From the NCBI GenBank assembly GCA_911728435.2, contig OU452204.1:13950001-14014000 (forward strand): a DNA stretch of 64,000 bases. Direction: 5' to 3'. This document shows, piece after piece, positions 46,540-60,240 of this stretch (its first letter is position 1; each line of letters opens with the position of its first letter). The notes under the pieces were generated by a model. That model searched no databases. It was not told the DNA's origin and worked only from the letters and a program-made list of their open reading frames with translations. The stretch is from Apoderus coryli. Taxonomy: Eukaryota; Arthropoda; Insecta; Coleoptera; Attelabidae. The translations under genes were made by a program, and so were the position numbers.

Positions 46540-46932
46540 CATTGGTTTTCAAGATTCTCTGTAAATCGATGACATGGACTTTTCAAATATGGTAGGGAAT
46601 CACTCGAAGACGACCCACGGCTTAATGCAGTGACAATTCCGAGAAAATTATACTAAGCTGAAGAAGAAACAAGTCACAGAACTGATTGAATTGGATCGGT
46701 TCCCATCCAACCATTTTGTTGTGAAGATAAGGATGGTTTGCTGGTCAGGATGTTTTCTGACGACGAAACGTGGGTTCATATTGATGAACCTGAATCCAAG
46801 CAGGACTCCATGCAATGGCATAAAAAGGGCACCCCACGACCCAGAATTTTTAAGATAACTCAATCAGCCGCATGGCCAGCATCTTTTGGGATAAAGGAAA
46901 TTAACGATCCCGCACGATATTTGCAGATCTAA
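46540..46932 (+). pseudogene. Decayed mariner transposase fragment
   Basis: + strand: a helix-turn-helix-like start in broken frames, then FSDDETWVHIDEPESKQDSM at about 46750-46808 (first catalytic Asp block), QWHKKGTPRPRIFKITQSA, and a degenerate FWDK. The second and third acidic blocks are absent. It is better preserved than the 0.9-1.25 kb remnant and of the same family. Confidence 0.75.
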
Positions 46933-46934
46933 AC

Positions 46935-49295
46935 AGTATCTTCTGTTTGGCTATAGCGTTTCAGTTTATATCACTTTGTTGTGTAGATTAGTTTTGATAC
47001 TTTGTAGTATAACTTCTTGCTTTATCTTTTCAATTTTTATGTTGGTTTTCTCTTTAATACCATCTACTTATTGATCTTTATACATTACTGTTACGTTTAT
47101 ATATTTTCATTACATGCATTTTCTGATAAGTGCAATAAATAAATCAAATAAGGTAATAAACGAAGGCTGTAAGCAGGCTAGTTTCTACAGCAATCAAAAT
47201 AAAATGATTTACGCCATAAAATGATGGTTATTAAGTATTTTATGGTCACACCCCGTATTGTATTCGAAATATGCACTCTGTGTTATTAATTAAATAAACA
47301 TTTTTGTCATCAACAACAATAATAATCATTTCTCGTAACTCTCATCTGAAGAATAGGGTCAATGAAAAAGACAACATCATAATAATATAAAAATAAATAT
47401 CTAAATTTGGTCGGGGGCTATATAATTTGTTAAAGTTGAATCAGTTTATTATACGATGTAAACAAGTCATAAATTTTAGAAGCAGCAACCTTCTCATGTA
47501 AGAATATTGTATAGAATCATTAGTATATTACCCAATTATTATTGAGCATATAAAATACGTTGCAAGTTGCAAATCCTGTAATCAAGATTTGGTACGTCCA
47601 GTTTAGGTTTGACGGTAATTGCCGACACTAGTTTCCAAATATTTTTTTTATTTGATATGAAACGACCTATTTTATCTGTTTATGATTTAGTATTGTTTAG
47701 CTACAATACTATACGTATCGCACTAGTAGGGACCCTCTGTTTCAGTATGTACAAGTAAAAACTACAAATTGAAAGTTGTCTGGTCTTAGTTCAGCTCCAG
47801 GTTTGTTGAATAGAATCAATTTGATAACTTTGCCGTAGCGACAGTTTTAGCCATTTAAAATTCAACTGTCCACATTCAATGATTTCCTATATTTTTGTAT
47901 AGAGACAATTCTTAATTTAGTCCTTCAATAGTAATAATTTCTAGTCATCATTTTTATCTCATTTGTCAACCAAAAGCGAATATGGTGATGTCTACATCAA
48001 AGTCATATCCAAGAATATCATGAATTTACATGACTGTTTTTACCCATATATAATTCGATAGATAAACAAAGGAAAATAGAGTTATCTCGATAAAAATTAG
48101 CCGAACCGTTGTTTATCAATGTACAGAACAGAAGAGTTGCAAAAACTGGCAGAATGCCGTTTTATGAAACTATTAAGTAGTTAATACGACATTGCGACAT
48201 CATCATATAAATAGGAAATACCGTATGGTCTGTAGTTGTTGATTTAATTGCAAAGAAGTTTTGTAAAGCACTGCTGTACCAAACCAACATAAAATAAAAG
48301 TCGGTTCTTGGTTTTATGTATCTTGCGTTTAGTTATGTATTATTTCTTTAATTTAAAAGTCGGATCGTTTCCCATAGTTGCCTTCTGTTAAATGAAAATT
48401 GTCAGATTCCAGAGAGCTTTTTCTAATAATAGTTGCCAAATATAAAACATTCAGTAGGAATACTATAGTCAACCGGTTACACATTTATAACTTTTTACAT
48501 CATTACAAAGTGTGTTTGACAGCTTAAATAATCCGACAACGAATCGGGGGATCATTCTGTCAAACACGATTTGCAATTAGACAAGAAGTTTAAGAAGTAT
48601 TACTCGTATTATTTTAAAGTACGAATGGTATATGACATGAGGGTCACTATTTATATTTTAAGCTTATTATTCAAAACTGATGGTTTTGCATATCCAACAT
48701 ATTTTAGGGTGATTGGAAAGTATGTGTCTTTTATCTCTAAAAGATGATAGTATATGGTTTAATGAAAGTTAAAGCAGCAAAAATGATATGACAACATCGT
48801 AACCCATGCACACAAACAATTTGCTAACCCCAAATCAAAATAGATAAATTGGCGGTAATTTTTTCTGAAAGGAGCATTTTAATTAAAATAGCGCTCACAT
48901 ATACACACTTGAAAATAAAAAAGTAATTAGGCGCACTAATAAGTTGGTGTGCAAAATTCAATATCATCAAAATCTTCAAAGAGTGAGGCTTATTGAACCA
49001 TGAAATCCGATAAGGTTTCTCATATTCGATAAATTAATTTGAATATAATTAATATATCGACATCATCTATATTTATAATTAATATTTATTAAAAAAACTC
49101 GCTACGACAAATATACTTTATAATTAACAAGTTGTTTCGACAGTTAAATTGACCGGTTGTTTACCGGCACATGGATAAAGGCTTCGACTTTTATTTGTCT
49201 GTTAGTTAATAAACAGTTAAAATATTTAATAATAAAACGGCCCTTATATTGACCTATTAGATATTCACTATATTCACTAACAGTATTTTAATGAG
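46935..49295. other. AT-rich intronic sequence
   Basis: I see no ORF with domain content, exon pair or element. Confidence 0.5.
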
Positions 49296-49299
49296 ATTC

Positions 49300-49915
49300 A
49301 TTATGATGTAGTTGTAAATGTAGAAACTAAATATCTTCTTCTTCTTCGAGTGCCATGCAAATTCTGGCGTAGGCGTCCGTCATATGCTTTTGTCAATTGC
49401 AGCATTTTGGAACTACTCATCCCTGTCCATTGTCTAATATTCGGCAACCACGAAAGCTTCCTTCTATTCCTATTCCTCCTCTCATAATATGTCCTAAGTA
49501 TGATACGTTTTACTACTTCGAAAAGCTGACGATCTTCTATTTGTGCTCTTGGAAGAACTTCTTTATTTCTTATGTGGTCTACCCACGATATTCTCAGCAT
49601 TCTTCTCAGACACCACATCTCGAATGCTTGAAATTTACTTATGGAACTTGCTTTCAATGTCCAGGCCTCTACACCGTATAAATGAACTGACCAAACGTAA
49701 CATCTTAGTTTGAAGTTTAGATTTTCATTTGTGAGGAATTGTTTGAGTTTAAGGAAGGTTGCTCTTGATTGTTCTATCCTACATCTATAATATCTTGTTC
49801 TGGGTCCCAATTTTGGTTCAACATACTTAAATTGCGTCACTTGCTCAATATTCTTCTCATTTACCTGAATTATGATTTGTGGAATATCTGTCTTACTCAT
49901 GACCATAAGCTTCGT
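49300..49915 (-). mobile_element. C-terminal fragment of an RTE-like LINE
   Basis: The minus-strand ORF at 49906-49301 (201 codons) reads EQVTQFKYVEPKLG, CRIEQSRATFLKLKQFL, RCYVWSVHLYGVEAWTL, FEMWCLRRMLRISWVDHIRN and EVLPRAQIEDRQLFEVVKRI. This is the region just after the RT catalytic core in endonuclease/RT proteins of the RTE-like group. A CTTCTTCTTC sequence at about 49336 may be part of its 3' tail. It is 5'-truncated and lacks the catalytic Asp pair. Confidence 0.8.
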
Positions 49916-49919
49916 TTTT

Positions 49920-52900
49920 TTATATTAATTTTCAGGTCTAATCTTGTGCTTGTTTCATTTACGTGAATGAATAATTCATGAAGGTCGTTTGCAGTGTCGT
50001 AATTACGTACCTGAACATTAAATGAGATTTTTTCAAAATTGCAGAAAAATCAGTAGTGATGCAGAATAGCGCATAAGCTTATCCTGAAATTCTCTCGATC
50101 ACATTCACGTGTCTTTGATAATAAGGCGACCAAATCACGGTAGGGTTTTCCAGCGAAGAACGGACCAGACAACACGTCTACAGCGAAAGACAGAGCGATC
50201 TCTACAGTTTCCAAGTACAAATCCTAATGTTTTTTGTGTATTCTGCGATGTTCCATGAAAATTGTGGTAATTAAAGCTAACATCCTCTGAAAAATAGACT
50301 CCATAGTTGCATATACATATGTATTATCAAATATAATACAATGTAATTAATATTTTACAATGGTTTCTGGTTATTATTATTATAAGGCGAGATGATTACC
50401 TGGCTGGTACGGAAAGGAGTTGAAATTAAAAATAAAATAGTTTTATTGCGCTACTAATAATGAACAATTATATAAATCATTTAGTATTTTCATAAACACG
50501 ATATATTTCAATTATTATTGAAGTTTTTTACCCTAATTGTGCATAGGTTTTTTTATTTCCTTTTTGTTTACCTGGGCCCATAGCCTGTTATATTTCAAAA
50601 TATAAGTCATTGAACTGGTATCAAAGGTTTCAGACAATCACCATGGTCTGAATAAGAAAGAAATGTGTATTTTAGATGTTTCCTGCAATTACTATAATCA
50701 ATTTGTCGGTTCGTGTACATACTATGACTAATATTTGCACGGAAACTGCTGTTTTTGTCATTTACCTTGAGATAAATCACTTTTATTATTAAAACTATAT
50801 CTGTAGGACATAATTTGATACTATATATCTTATTAAACAGCATGTATATATGTATTTGCACGTATATGGAATTATATTTATTACTAATAAGAATTTATGA
50901 ATGTATAAAATAAACAACACGCACAATCGGAATATTTCATGATATTTTTCTGAAAATATAATTATAATTCCTTGAATTTTCCAGCACTTTCTTCAAACAA
51001 AATTATAATAAACATATTTTTGACAAATTTATGTTTACTATAGAAAGTTTTACAGAACGCAACGTTAATAAGGATTTGTTTCAATTATTATAAATTATCT
51101 ATTATTATAATTCCGATTATTAATAAAGCAGTAAAAAAGTGTTTGATTCAAATAATTAGAAAACGATAGTTAAGATTGTGTTAATATGAGGAAATCAAAT
51201 AATTAGGAGCGGAAGTATAAATTTATTGTTATTGAATAGTTAATAGTTAAAGAGAGAACAGCATTATTTAAAACGTGATGCTAAAGTATTATTATTATTT
51301 TATTCGTCATTTATATTTTCATACCTTTAATTATTTGGTATCAAGATCAGACAATCACAATTTAATTTAAAATAAACCAACGAGGAATTGCATATTTTGT
51401 AAAACAAAAGTTTCTTATATTATTAACGCAGTAATTATTTCTTCCACTGATGAATCAATTTTGATACCCATTACTTGTTTTATATTTAGTTAAATATGCA
51501 GACGACATTTGTAATCTGCTGTATCTTTAATCGTATTTAAATTTCTCTTATTTTGTAACCTTATTGTAATTAGCGGGTGTTATATACATTCAGAAGAATA
51601 CTAATGTTATAGCTCCATCCGAATGAACTCCAATATGCTATTCAATTTGTTACGGGTTCGATTCAATGTTTTACGAGCGGTTTCAAATAAAGAAGAACAA
51701 ACAAAGAATATCAACTTGAATAATAACAGAATCAAATTATTATATGAACAAACAAACAACTAAAATAAGCTTTATTAATCTGTATTGAAGTAATGCAAAA
51801 TTTACTTACCATTATAGTCTTGTATCACTATCGGTCACCGACTTTAATTAAAAAGAAATATTTAATTGGTTGACCCTTTTGTCAATAAATTATAGAAAAC
51901 TTTATTAGAAATGAAACACATAATTTTCGGGCTAAAAACAACTAATTTAATAATTAAAACTAATTAAAGAAATTTAATAACAATAAAGAAATAAATTTAA
52001 ACTTTATATAATAAAAACTGATTAAACAAAAAGGCCTTCAATTAAAAAATATCAAAACTTACGGAACTTTATACAATTTAGAAAACACTTCTTTACTCGA
52101 TCAAGGCTAGGACGATTCTGCATCGAAAAAGACCGATTGTCTTTCCTAAACACTTAACATACATGAGAAGTAGGTACCTAGATGGAAAATAGCCGACCAG
52201 AAAAAAGGCCCATTTACGATATAGTTTATATATATATAATTTTTTATTCGCCCGTTATATCTATTATTTTGATATGGGAAACCGTGACGCGTTCTAAGTA
52301 GCTTGAGTATATAATCAAAAATGTTCGACATTTAATTTGCATGAAGATCTATCGATGGTTTTGAGTGTTTAGATCACACTGTAACCACAACATCTGGTTC
52401 TCTTCTCAATACATACTTTTATCTTTGGGCTCACCCATAAACATCAACTGTATATTCTCGATTAGGAAATAAAAAGGTTGTTCTCCCAGATACGTCACTA
52501 TTCCTTCAGGCAAAGATAATACTTGCATTACCTGCAGATGTTGTGAAACCCATATCAATAGACGATAAGATAAATAGAAAACATTCCCTTACATTTTATG
52601 ACCGAGTTTAGAATATTTGTACACAATCTACCCAAATAATATTCCCAAACTAATATAAACCATAAAACTCAGACATAACCACAGGGCCGGACAACAGTAA
52701 ATTCCATTGCCCGTTCGTTTTATTACAATTTTATCACATTTAAGAATCCTTGTATTTGCATAGCTGACGTGATGCCCGTGTCAACGGTAAAAATAGTGAT
52801 ATACTATCGAATTACAATATTCTCACCATAAATTCAAAAAATTGTAATAATAATAATTATAATTGAAACATAGGTATCCCTAGAATACAATATAATAACC

Positions 52901-54680
52901 AGAAAATTACATATTACAGAAAAGGTAACGTTGAAGTTTATTACAATATACAAAAAAGAATCTACAAATCGAAACACAAAACAAGAGAAAGGCAGAAAAT
53001 CTAGGTACATAAAATTCAATCCAATTACAAAAAGGATAATTTTATTCTTTTTCTAAAATTCAGCAGGTTATAGTTTTTTAAGACATGAAGAAGACTATTA
53101 TAAATTTTACATGTATCTCTTATTCAATTTCATTCTACCAGTTTTAATAATTTTGTGGTCTAATTTTCTAATTCCAAAAGCAAATATAAACTGGTGGAAG
53201 TAAAATAATATTTTTTACGTGAAAAGATGTCTCTAAATTACCTATCCAAACTTGCCAATTTCCATTTAAATATCTAAAGTAGTTAAATATATTTTAAATT
53301 TTGAATTTTTTATAAACATTTTAACCCTGTATCTTTGTAAGGAGGCATTTTTAATATAATTTATAATACAAACTGATATTATTTTGTGGTTCTCTGTATA
53401 TTGTTACAATATCGTTATTGTATTATTCCAAAGAAAGTTGAATTATTCACTCTAACAATAATGAAAAAGAAACCAGATTGTGTATTATAAACAATAATTA
53501 TTAGAATCATAACATAAAAAATATTTTAAACTACATATTTCTTGTACAAGTAAATTATAAGTGTGCCAGGAAGTTACTCTCTTAACACTACATATACATC
53601 GCTCGGAGGTGTTTCCTGCTGTTTAAAGTTGTTTATTTTTTCATTCGCCTTTGATATTCTCTACTTGATATTCAAATTATTATCAGAGTTAGCAATTTCT
53701 TTATTTGAATTTATTTTTTTTTGTGCGATCCATATATTATTAGAAAATTAATCAATCGTCGTTTCCTTTTTGCATTTCTCCGATGTCAATCATTAGAATT
53801 TTGTGTATACTGTACTTTGTATAACTTTGAGTTGGATATGTTGTGACAAACAAGTGTTCTAATATTGTCTTTAACAATTTTCTAATGACGATTTGTGAAC
53901 AACTCATTAACTTTATCTTCCAATATAATTCACAACATATCAACATTAAATTGCAAATCTATAGAATTAAATTTGGTTTGAGTGAAGTGATTTTTCTGTT
54001 TTAGGCAAATATTTTCGAAACTTTAAGCTGCAGCCAAACAGGAACTGAAGATTCCAGGTCATTGATTAATTGGGACATTGGCCTATCAATTATTTTTAAT
54101 TTCCTTCAGCAGATCTCCTGGTGTATTTTTGGAAAAGGTATTGAAAGTTTCTCTAACAATTCGCGGGTCAAAAACATACATACCATCATCAAGGTTTATA
54201 GTGAATGTTGAATTTGAGTCAATTTGCTTTTTATTACTCAACTGTGGATAGTCCAAGTCGTTCTGGTAGTACATCCTTTTTTGTTTCTTACAAGAATTCA
54301 TGCTTTTATAATCTTCTCGTGGTACACTTACAACTCAACAGTATCGCACATGATTTGTTGTACATCCAATCGTTTTATTTTCCTTGATATATCTTTTATA
54401 CTGAAAAATTTCGAAAAATAAAATAAAGAAAGTAGAGACTGAAATATTTCATTGGTTCCAATTAAAACGAATTGCCAAAATGACAGATTATTTACAATAG
54501 TAAAGTCGAACAATATTTACCCCCTCAAATGTCAATTTTACCTACTCAAGGCACACTGCCAACAAACAATTCGATAAAAGGCAAAGTTGCAGTCATTGTG
54601 GCAGTAAACCAAATCTAAACATTTCATTTCCGCTCAAGAATAAAATAGAATATTACACTCGACGGTAATAGTTATTTACC
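49920..54680. other. AT-rich intronic sequence
   Basis: Nearly 5 kb with only short random ORFs. I recognise no exon, TIR pair, RNA gene or ribozyme core in it. A CTGATGA at 51448 is not followed by GAAA. Confidence 0.45.
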
Positions 54681-54684
54681 TAAC

Positions 54685-55880
54685 CTACCTAAGTGCGGAT
54701 AGTAGTACTTTTCCGCACGCGACGATAGTTGACCGAACGACGCGCAGCGTAGTTCCGTCATTCGTCAAGTGTGGGAAAGATAATTTCCGCATTTGTTAGA
54801 TACACATTTCGCAAAACGAAGAAAAAACAGGCAAAACTGTAGAACTAAATCGCAGATACGTTGTTATTACCAAAGAAAAGGAATCATAAGTATTGGTATA
54901 AAACTAGCTTAGCTTTGTAGTTGTTTTGAATTTGAAACATCGTGTGGAAAAGTAACTTTTGTGCACTCAGTGCGGTAAAGTTACTTTTTCTACTCCTGTT
55001 TTGTTAAGCAGTCTATCGCAAAACTGTTAACGTGACATATACATTCAATCGTACATAAGTGTTACGTAATAAATCACCAAAGTGTTACGTAATGAATATT
55101 ACATAACATTGTGGGGATTTTCATTATGGAATTATGTCAGACACAAATGTCAAATAAATTAAAATATTTAAATGTCATAATTACCTTTTCTTCTGTGTTA
55201 AGTATTTCTGCTTAAATTTTAATTCTGAAACGGATTCTGATTCTGCGAAGTCGTAGAAAATAGTATATTACATAACATGTGCTAATGATATTTTACATGC
55301 GAGTGCGGCAATAGTCTCGAGCATGGAAAATTATTTACAGCTCGAGTTATGTACTATACTTTTTCTACGACTTTGCAGAATCAGAGCTGTAAATAATTTT
55401 CCATGCTCGAGACTATTGCCTCACTCGCCGCTTCGCTGCTCGTGGGCATACTAGTCACTCGCATGTAAAATATCATTTACAGCACATGTTATGTAATATA
55501 CTATTTCCGCACGAAACTGACAATTCAGGTAAAAACTATTGACAAATCTGTCAAATCTGTCAAATATGCCTTTTATCATAATAATATCAGTTATTGATGT
55601 GTCTTATGAGAAAAATAATAAAACTTTCGATTTTTTGTTCATTTAACATTGTTTGGCGGATAAACAGAAGTACTTCTTCTTGTAACGTGAATAAACAGTT
55701 ATTAATATTTGCAACAAACAAATCTAGCATTAACTGACTTTATATTAGTTATAGCAATATCAAAAACAGTTCGGAAAAGTAACTTTACAGCACTGAGTGC
55801 GGAAAATTGCAACTTTCCGCACTAAGAAAATGCGGAAAAAAAGTGCACTTTACGGCACGCTCGCGCTTGTAGGAAAAAGC
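54685..55880. repeat. Complex fold-back repeat cluster rich in TTTCCGCAC
   Basis: Many copies of GTGCGGAAA, TTTCCGCAC and AGTAACTTT(T/A)C occur in both orientations at 54705-54990 and 55750-55880, flanking a dense inverted-repeat core at 55238-55500. The outer parts look like the two ends of one non-autonomous element. There is no ORF. Confidence 0.6.
55238..55500. repeat. Interleaved inverted repeats P-Q-R-P'-R'-Q'
   Basis: Segment P (55238-55266, TGATTCTGCGAAGTCGTAGA) recurs inverted at 55355-55383. Q (55264-55305, ACATAACATGTGCTAATG) recurs inverted at 55456-55500. R (55308-55343, GCAATAGTCTCGAGCATGG) recurs inverted at 55384-55419. The P and R/Q pairs overlap in order rather than nesting simply, as in family A. 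No hammerhead core is present. Confidence 0.75.
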
Positions 55881-56721
55881 TTTACCGCTCGTGGAATTAA
55901 TCATCAACATTTTCCAGAAAATAAATAAGTAAATATCTAGGAAAATATTTTTATTGTTTAACTTCACCTTCAAATTATCATTCATATCATTTTGTAGACG
56001 AATATATAGAGAAATATAATAAACTTTTTTTCCAGATTTCTCGATAATTTAGTGCAATTATAATCTTCGGTGACCGTGGAATTCTGACATACAATGCACC
56101 AATTATTATTATTTATACAATACTGATTTTGAATGGGCTGAAAAAGCAGAGGAATGTGCTGCAAGCTATAAGTTGTCGTTCTACAACAATAATGTACAAC
56201 AACTTATTGGTGTTTACCTTCTTCGCAGAAAACGTTCCCAACAACGTGTGTGATGGCGGTGGCGGCGTGCGTAACAAAACCGTCCTCGCATTGATTATTA
56301 ATGATTCGTCTTTGGCCGTGTGAGGAAGGAACGTGATTTATAATATTATTATAAACATTTATCGGTACAATCGTTTTAATATTATTTGTGTTTACATTCC
56401 GGCGCTTTGATTTTATTTATGTAATAGTCATTAAAGTGATCGGTAGTTTATAGTTTGTTAATATTTCAAGTGATTTGTGAATAATTTGCAATAGAGAAAG
56501 GTTGGATTTGTTTACGTTCTATTGTTGGATGTCATTTGATATACCTATAATTAATGTAAGGTTTGGTTTAAGACATTTCTGGTACAATTTTAATTATCTA
56601 AACGGCCTTTGTATATATAGTTGATAAATCTTGGAAAGTAATGAATAATATTGATTCTTGTACATAAACTTTTTAAAAGGTTTGGTCTTATGTGGTGTTT
56701 TTCTCATAATAACTATTTCAG

Positions 56722-56780
56722 CAAAAGACTCAGGATATTATGTATAAGATGATGACTATACGAGATCAGAATATTGTTGA
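56722..56780 (+). CDS. WDR47: Candidate exon, end uncertain
   Basis: After the acceptor AACTATTTCAG the frame reads QKTQDIMYKMMTIRDQNIVE. Joined in phase 0 to the 45579 exon it gives EERK-QKTQDIMYKMM, a helical Gln/Lys/Met-rich run like the WDR47 coiled coil. The donor is unclear: a GTATAA at 56742 would make a 20-base microexon leaving phase 2, which fits the 63338 exon, while no good donor lies further on. This is a weak call. Confidence 0.3.
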
Positions 56781-57253
56781 AATTATATCATTATTATTTT
56801 TTTTCTTGATTGGTATTTGTTTAGTGTTGCATGTTTTTCTTGTTGTTTGGGTTTCGTTTGCTATAGTTTCTTAATTTCGACGTACCTACATAATAATAAT
56901 ATGCATAATTTAGTTACTTCTTTTGGGATTTCCCGTAGGAAATGATATTTGTATTACAATTATTAAATTAAATGATTTTTTAAATTCAATAAATTTATTG
57001 GGGATTAAGAGAGACAAAGTTTAGAGAATATAGAATATTGGAGACATATATTTGTGGGAGTCTCCACTAATATCTATCAATTATCAGAATTTTTGTTAAG
57101 GTTTTGAAAATTAAATATAAAATTTAATGAAGTATATTTTGAGTTCGGAATAATAATTAGTTCAAAAGTTGAGTCAAAAATTAAACAAACTGTCAAGTTT
57201 GCAAACATTTTTGTGAATAGGCATCTCTAGGTAGTAATCTGTAGGTATCTATA

Positions 57254-58866
57254 CAGGGTGAGTCAGGTTTTTGTAGCAGGACTTTAACAACTTGTAAAAT
57301 ATAATTTTTTAAGATGAAAATTTTATACAAACATATCCGTGGATGTTTTCGATTTTTGTCAGTTTTCTCCAACAGTTTTAGGACTAATGGTTACAATTTA
57401 GTACACTTCTGATCTGGTGTTTTTCACATTTTTTGGGTTTGTACTGAATTTGAGCCTCTCGAACTTTTTTGTCAGACGCCTCTTCTTTCTAGTAAATAAT
57501 AATTTACAAGATCTGTTTAATTTAGAAACTTTTTGGTCTCTCATATGTTTTTCAAGAACTGTATGTACTGATTTGGAGAAAAATTAAATTTATTTGTCAT
57601 AGAGCGGTATGGTTTAAAAAGAGAAGATTAAATAATTAATTGTAAATTAATAAAATAAGTAAATAATAATAATAAGCTTTATTGCTCAACAGAATCTATC
57701 CATTTACATTAAATAGGAAATAAATTCGACAAATACTAACTACATTACAATTTTACAAATTACAATACAATTTAGCTTCATCTAAAATTCCCCTCAATGG
57801 GGTGAAATCTACATCACACGATTCACACATCACATTATAACAATTTAACATAAAATATATAGGAGACTTTAACATAAGATTCGTTCGAGCCCTCGGGCAG
57901 TAAAAAGTGCTACAATGCCTACCGGACACACGCGCTATACAAAAATTAATTTGGGACAACAACTCTGTGCAATCTATTTTATTGTTCAGCAGTCCGTACA
58001 GGAAGGTAAGAGCCACAGTCGCCCTACGATATTCTAGGGACTCAATCTGGAACCTACTTGTCAGATCGGTATACTCAATTCCTCTAGCAGGGTATACGTT
58101 ATCACATTTATAAGCTAGGTATTTAACAAATCTTCTCTGTACACGCTCTACAGACGACTTATGACTGACATAATAAGGATTCCAAACCACAATACTCCAA
58201 CTTGGAACGCACAAACGAAAAGAATAGAGCCTTCACGCATCCAATATCTGTGAAACCTGCACAATTCCTGACTATAAAACCATGGGACTTCATGGCATCC
58301 GCAACTTTACTCGCTATATGATCAACAAACGTTAATCGACAATTGAATAAAACTCCAAGATCTCTCATGGAATAAATACGAGATAGTTCACAATCCCCAA
58401 TCGCGTAATGATAAACGTGGGATAATAATCGTAGAGTATAAGTTACAATTTTACATTTTGAGGTGTTTAGCGGCAAGTAATTTCGGACTCGCCAGTCCTG
58501 AATCGAATCCAGGTCCGTCTGAAGCCTCACACAGGCCGACAAATTACGGACACTTGTATATATTTTCAAGTCATCAGCGAACAAAAGACTTTTGCAATTT
58601 ATAACATTTACAGTATCATTTACAAATATGAGAAATAATAATAATAAGGGGCCAAGATTAGACCCTTGAGGCACACCAGATGTCACTGTAAGTTCATGTG
58701 AGCTAAAGCACACAAACTGCTTTCTGTTAGACAGATAGAAATAATGGAATCAATCCTGAAACCCCTGTATCTCAGAAACAAAGCTTCCATGTTTGTATAA
58801 GATTTTCATCTTAAATTATATTGAATAAGTTGTTAAAGTCTTGCTACAAAAACCTGACTCACCCTG
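57254..58866. mobile_element. Mariner-type element split by a LINE
   Basis: Left TIR: CAGGGTGAGTCAGGTTTTTG (57254) continuing about 75 bases with TAGCAGGACTTTAACAACTT. The right TIR (58790-58866) is its inverse with few differences. TA flanks both ends (57252-57253, 58867-58868). The interior is short and without a transposase, so it was a MITE of roughly 500 bases before the LINE (about 57658-58745) entered it. Confidence 0.85.
57658..58745 (-). mobile_element. 5'-truncated LINE with (TTA)n tail, copy 2
   Basis: Same family as 11615-12765: identical 3' junction (AATAATAATAATAAGC, TTTATTGCTCAACAG on the + strand). Two overlapping frames are seen. 58713-58159 holds TSGVPQGSNLGPLLLLFLIF, the catalytic LLFADDLKIYTSV, MRDLGVLFNCRLTFVDHI and FVRSKLEYC. 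58214-57753 holds SSVERVQRRFVKYLAYKCDN onward. A frameshift at about 58190-58210 separates them. Unlike copy 1, FADD and GVPQG are intact. Confidence 0.88.
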
Positions 58867-58869
58867 TAT

Positions 58870-60240
58870 CTACCTAACATATTTTTTTTAAATAAAATTT
58901 GATAGTGTCGACACCGATAAATGTAACTAAATAAAAATCCTAATCCAATTAAATGTGCAAATACATAACCCTCTGTCGCATCTTGTTCGTTTTTCGCATA
59001 AAATTTTGGCTGGCTTTTTTCGAGATGCAATTTATTTTAAAATATTGTCTTGAAAATTTTTGATGAGATTACTTTTCCTAAAAATGAGATAATGACATGA
59101 TTCAGAAAACAAAATGTACTTATGTAAAATTACAGCAAACATTTTGTAAACAAAATGATCATTCTCAATTTTTCTACAGGGTGTTTTATAGGGGTTCGCG
59201 AGACCATGGTCTCGGTCTTATCTCGTAAATCGATAACGAGAATCTCGGTCTCCAAAAATATTTTATAATTCTCACAAAACTATTCACAATTTTTTATTGA
59301 ATCTACGGAGACCGAATTATTATTAACAAATATTTTTTTTAAAGTTTTTATATATTAATCTAAAAGATAGATAGATTTAGTGAATTAGTAAAGTTTAGAA
59401 AAAAAAAACTATAATAAACAAGTAGAAATAAACTGCAAAAATTCATCAAATTTATGGCGAGGTATTAAGACTTATAACGGTCATGACACTAAAGGGATAA
59501 AGTATATCAAATACCAATCATACATAATGATATTCTAGAAGACCATGAGCTAATAGCCAATGCATTTAGAAAAATACAAACAGCTTATCTTAGCTCTACA
59601 GATTCGAAGTACCTACTAAAATATATACGCGTACTCCAAAATTGTACAACTCCGGGAATGGACCAATAAAATCTGAAACGAAATTTATAGATTGATGAAC
59701 TTTGGAAGCTGTTAACCATCTCGACATTACAGACCACTTGAGTTGGATGTTAGGATGGTCTCGGTCTCGCGAAGTCCTTCCTAGTGTTTTATGACAAAAA
59801 ACAATATTTTGAATTATCCATATTATTAATTTAATTATCGGATGTAAAATAAAAAAGTTGTAAAACATCAGACATGAACAAAATTTTAGGGTAGTAAATT
59901 TTGTAAAGATATATTAATAAACACTTGAACAATTGCAAACAAAATATCAAATTTTGACGTATATTATTTGGATACGACACAAGCTTTTTATTAAAGCATT
60001 AATTTCACTTCAAATTAATATGATTCTAGAATAACTAAGAGTTGAATTACAATAGAAATCTGAATTTGCCATTGTTGCATATCCCAAATTGCTAAACATT
60101 TTACATGTTATTACAGTATTGTATTTGTGTGAGTCACAGGATGTTTAAGTATGAATTATATGCAAATTCCAATAGCATGCCGCCATACCAGTTTAGTCGG
60201 TTATTGGCGTTCAAACCCGATATCTATACCTTTGAATACC
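58870..60240. other. AT-rich sequence with a possible small MITE
   Basis: CAGGGTGTTTTATAGGGGTT followed by CGCGAGACC..GGTCTCGG at about 59177-59216 has an inverted counterpart, GGTCTCGGTCTCGCGAAG, at about 59756-59776. This may mark a 600-base MITE. No coding feature. Confidence 0.35.

Noticed and set aside
51440..51475. Hammerhead core CTGATGA
   Set aside because: No GAAA box follows the adjacent hairpin-like sequence.
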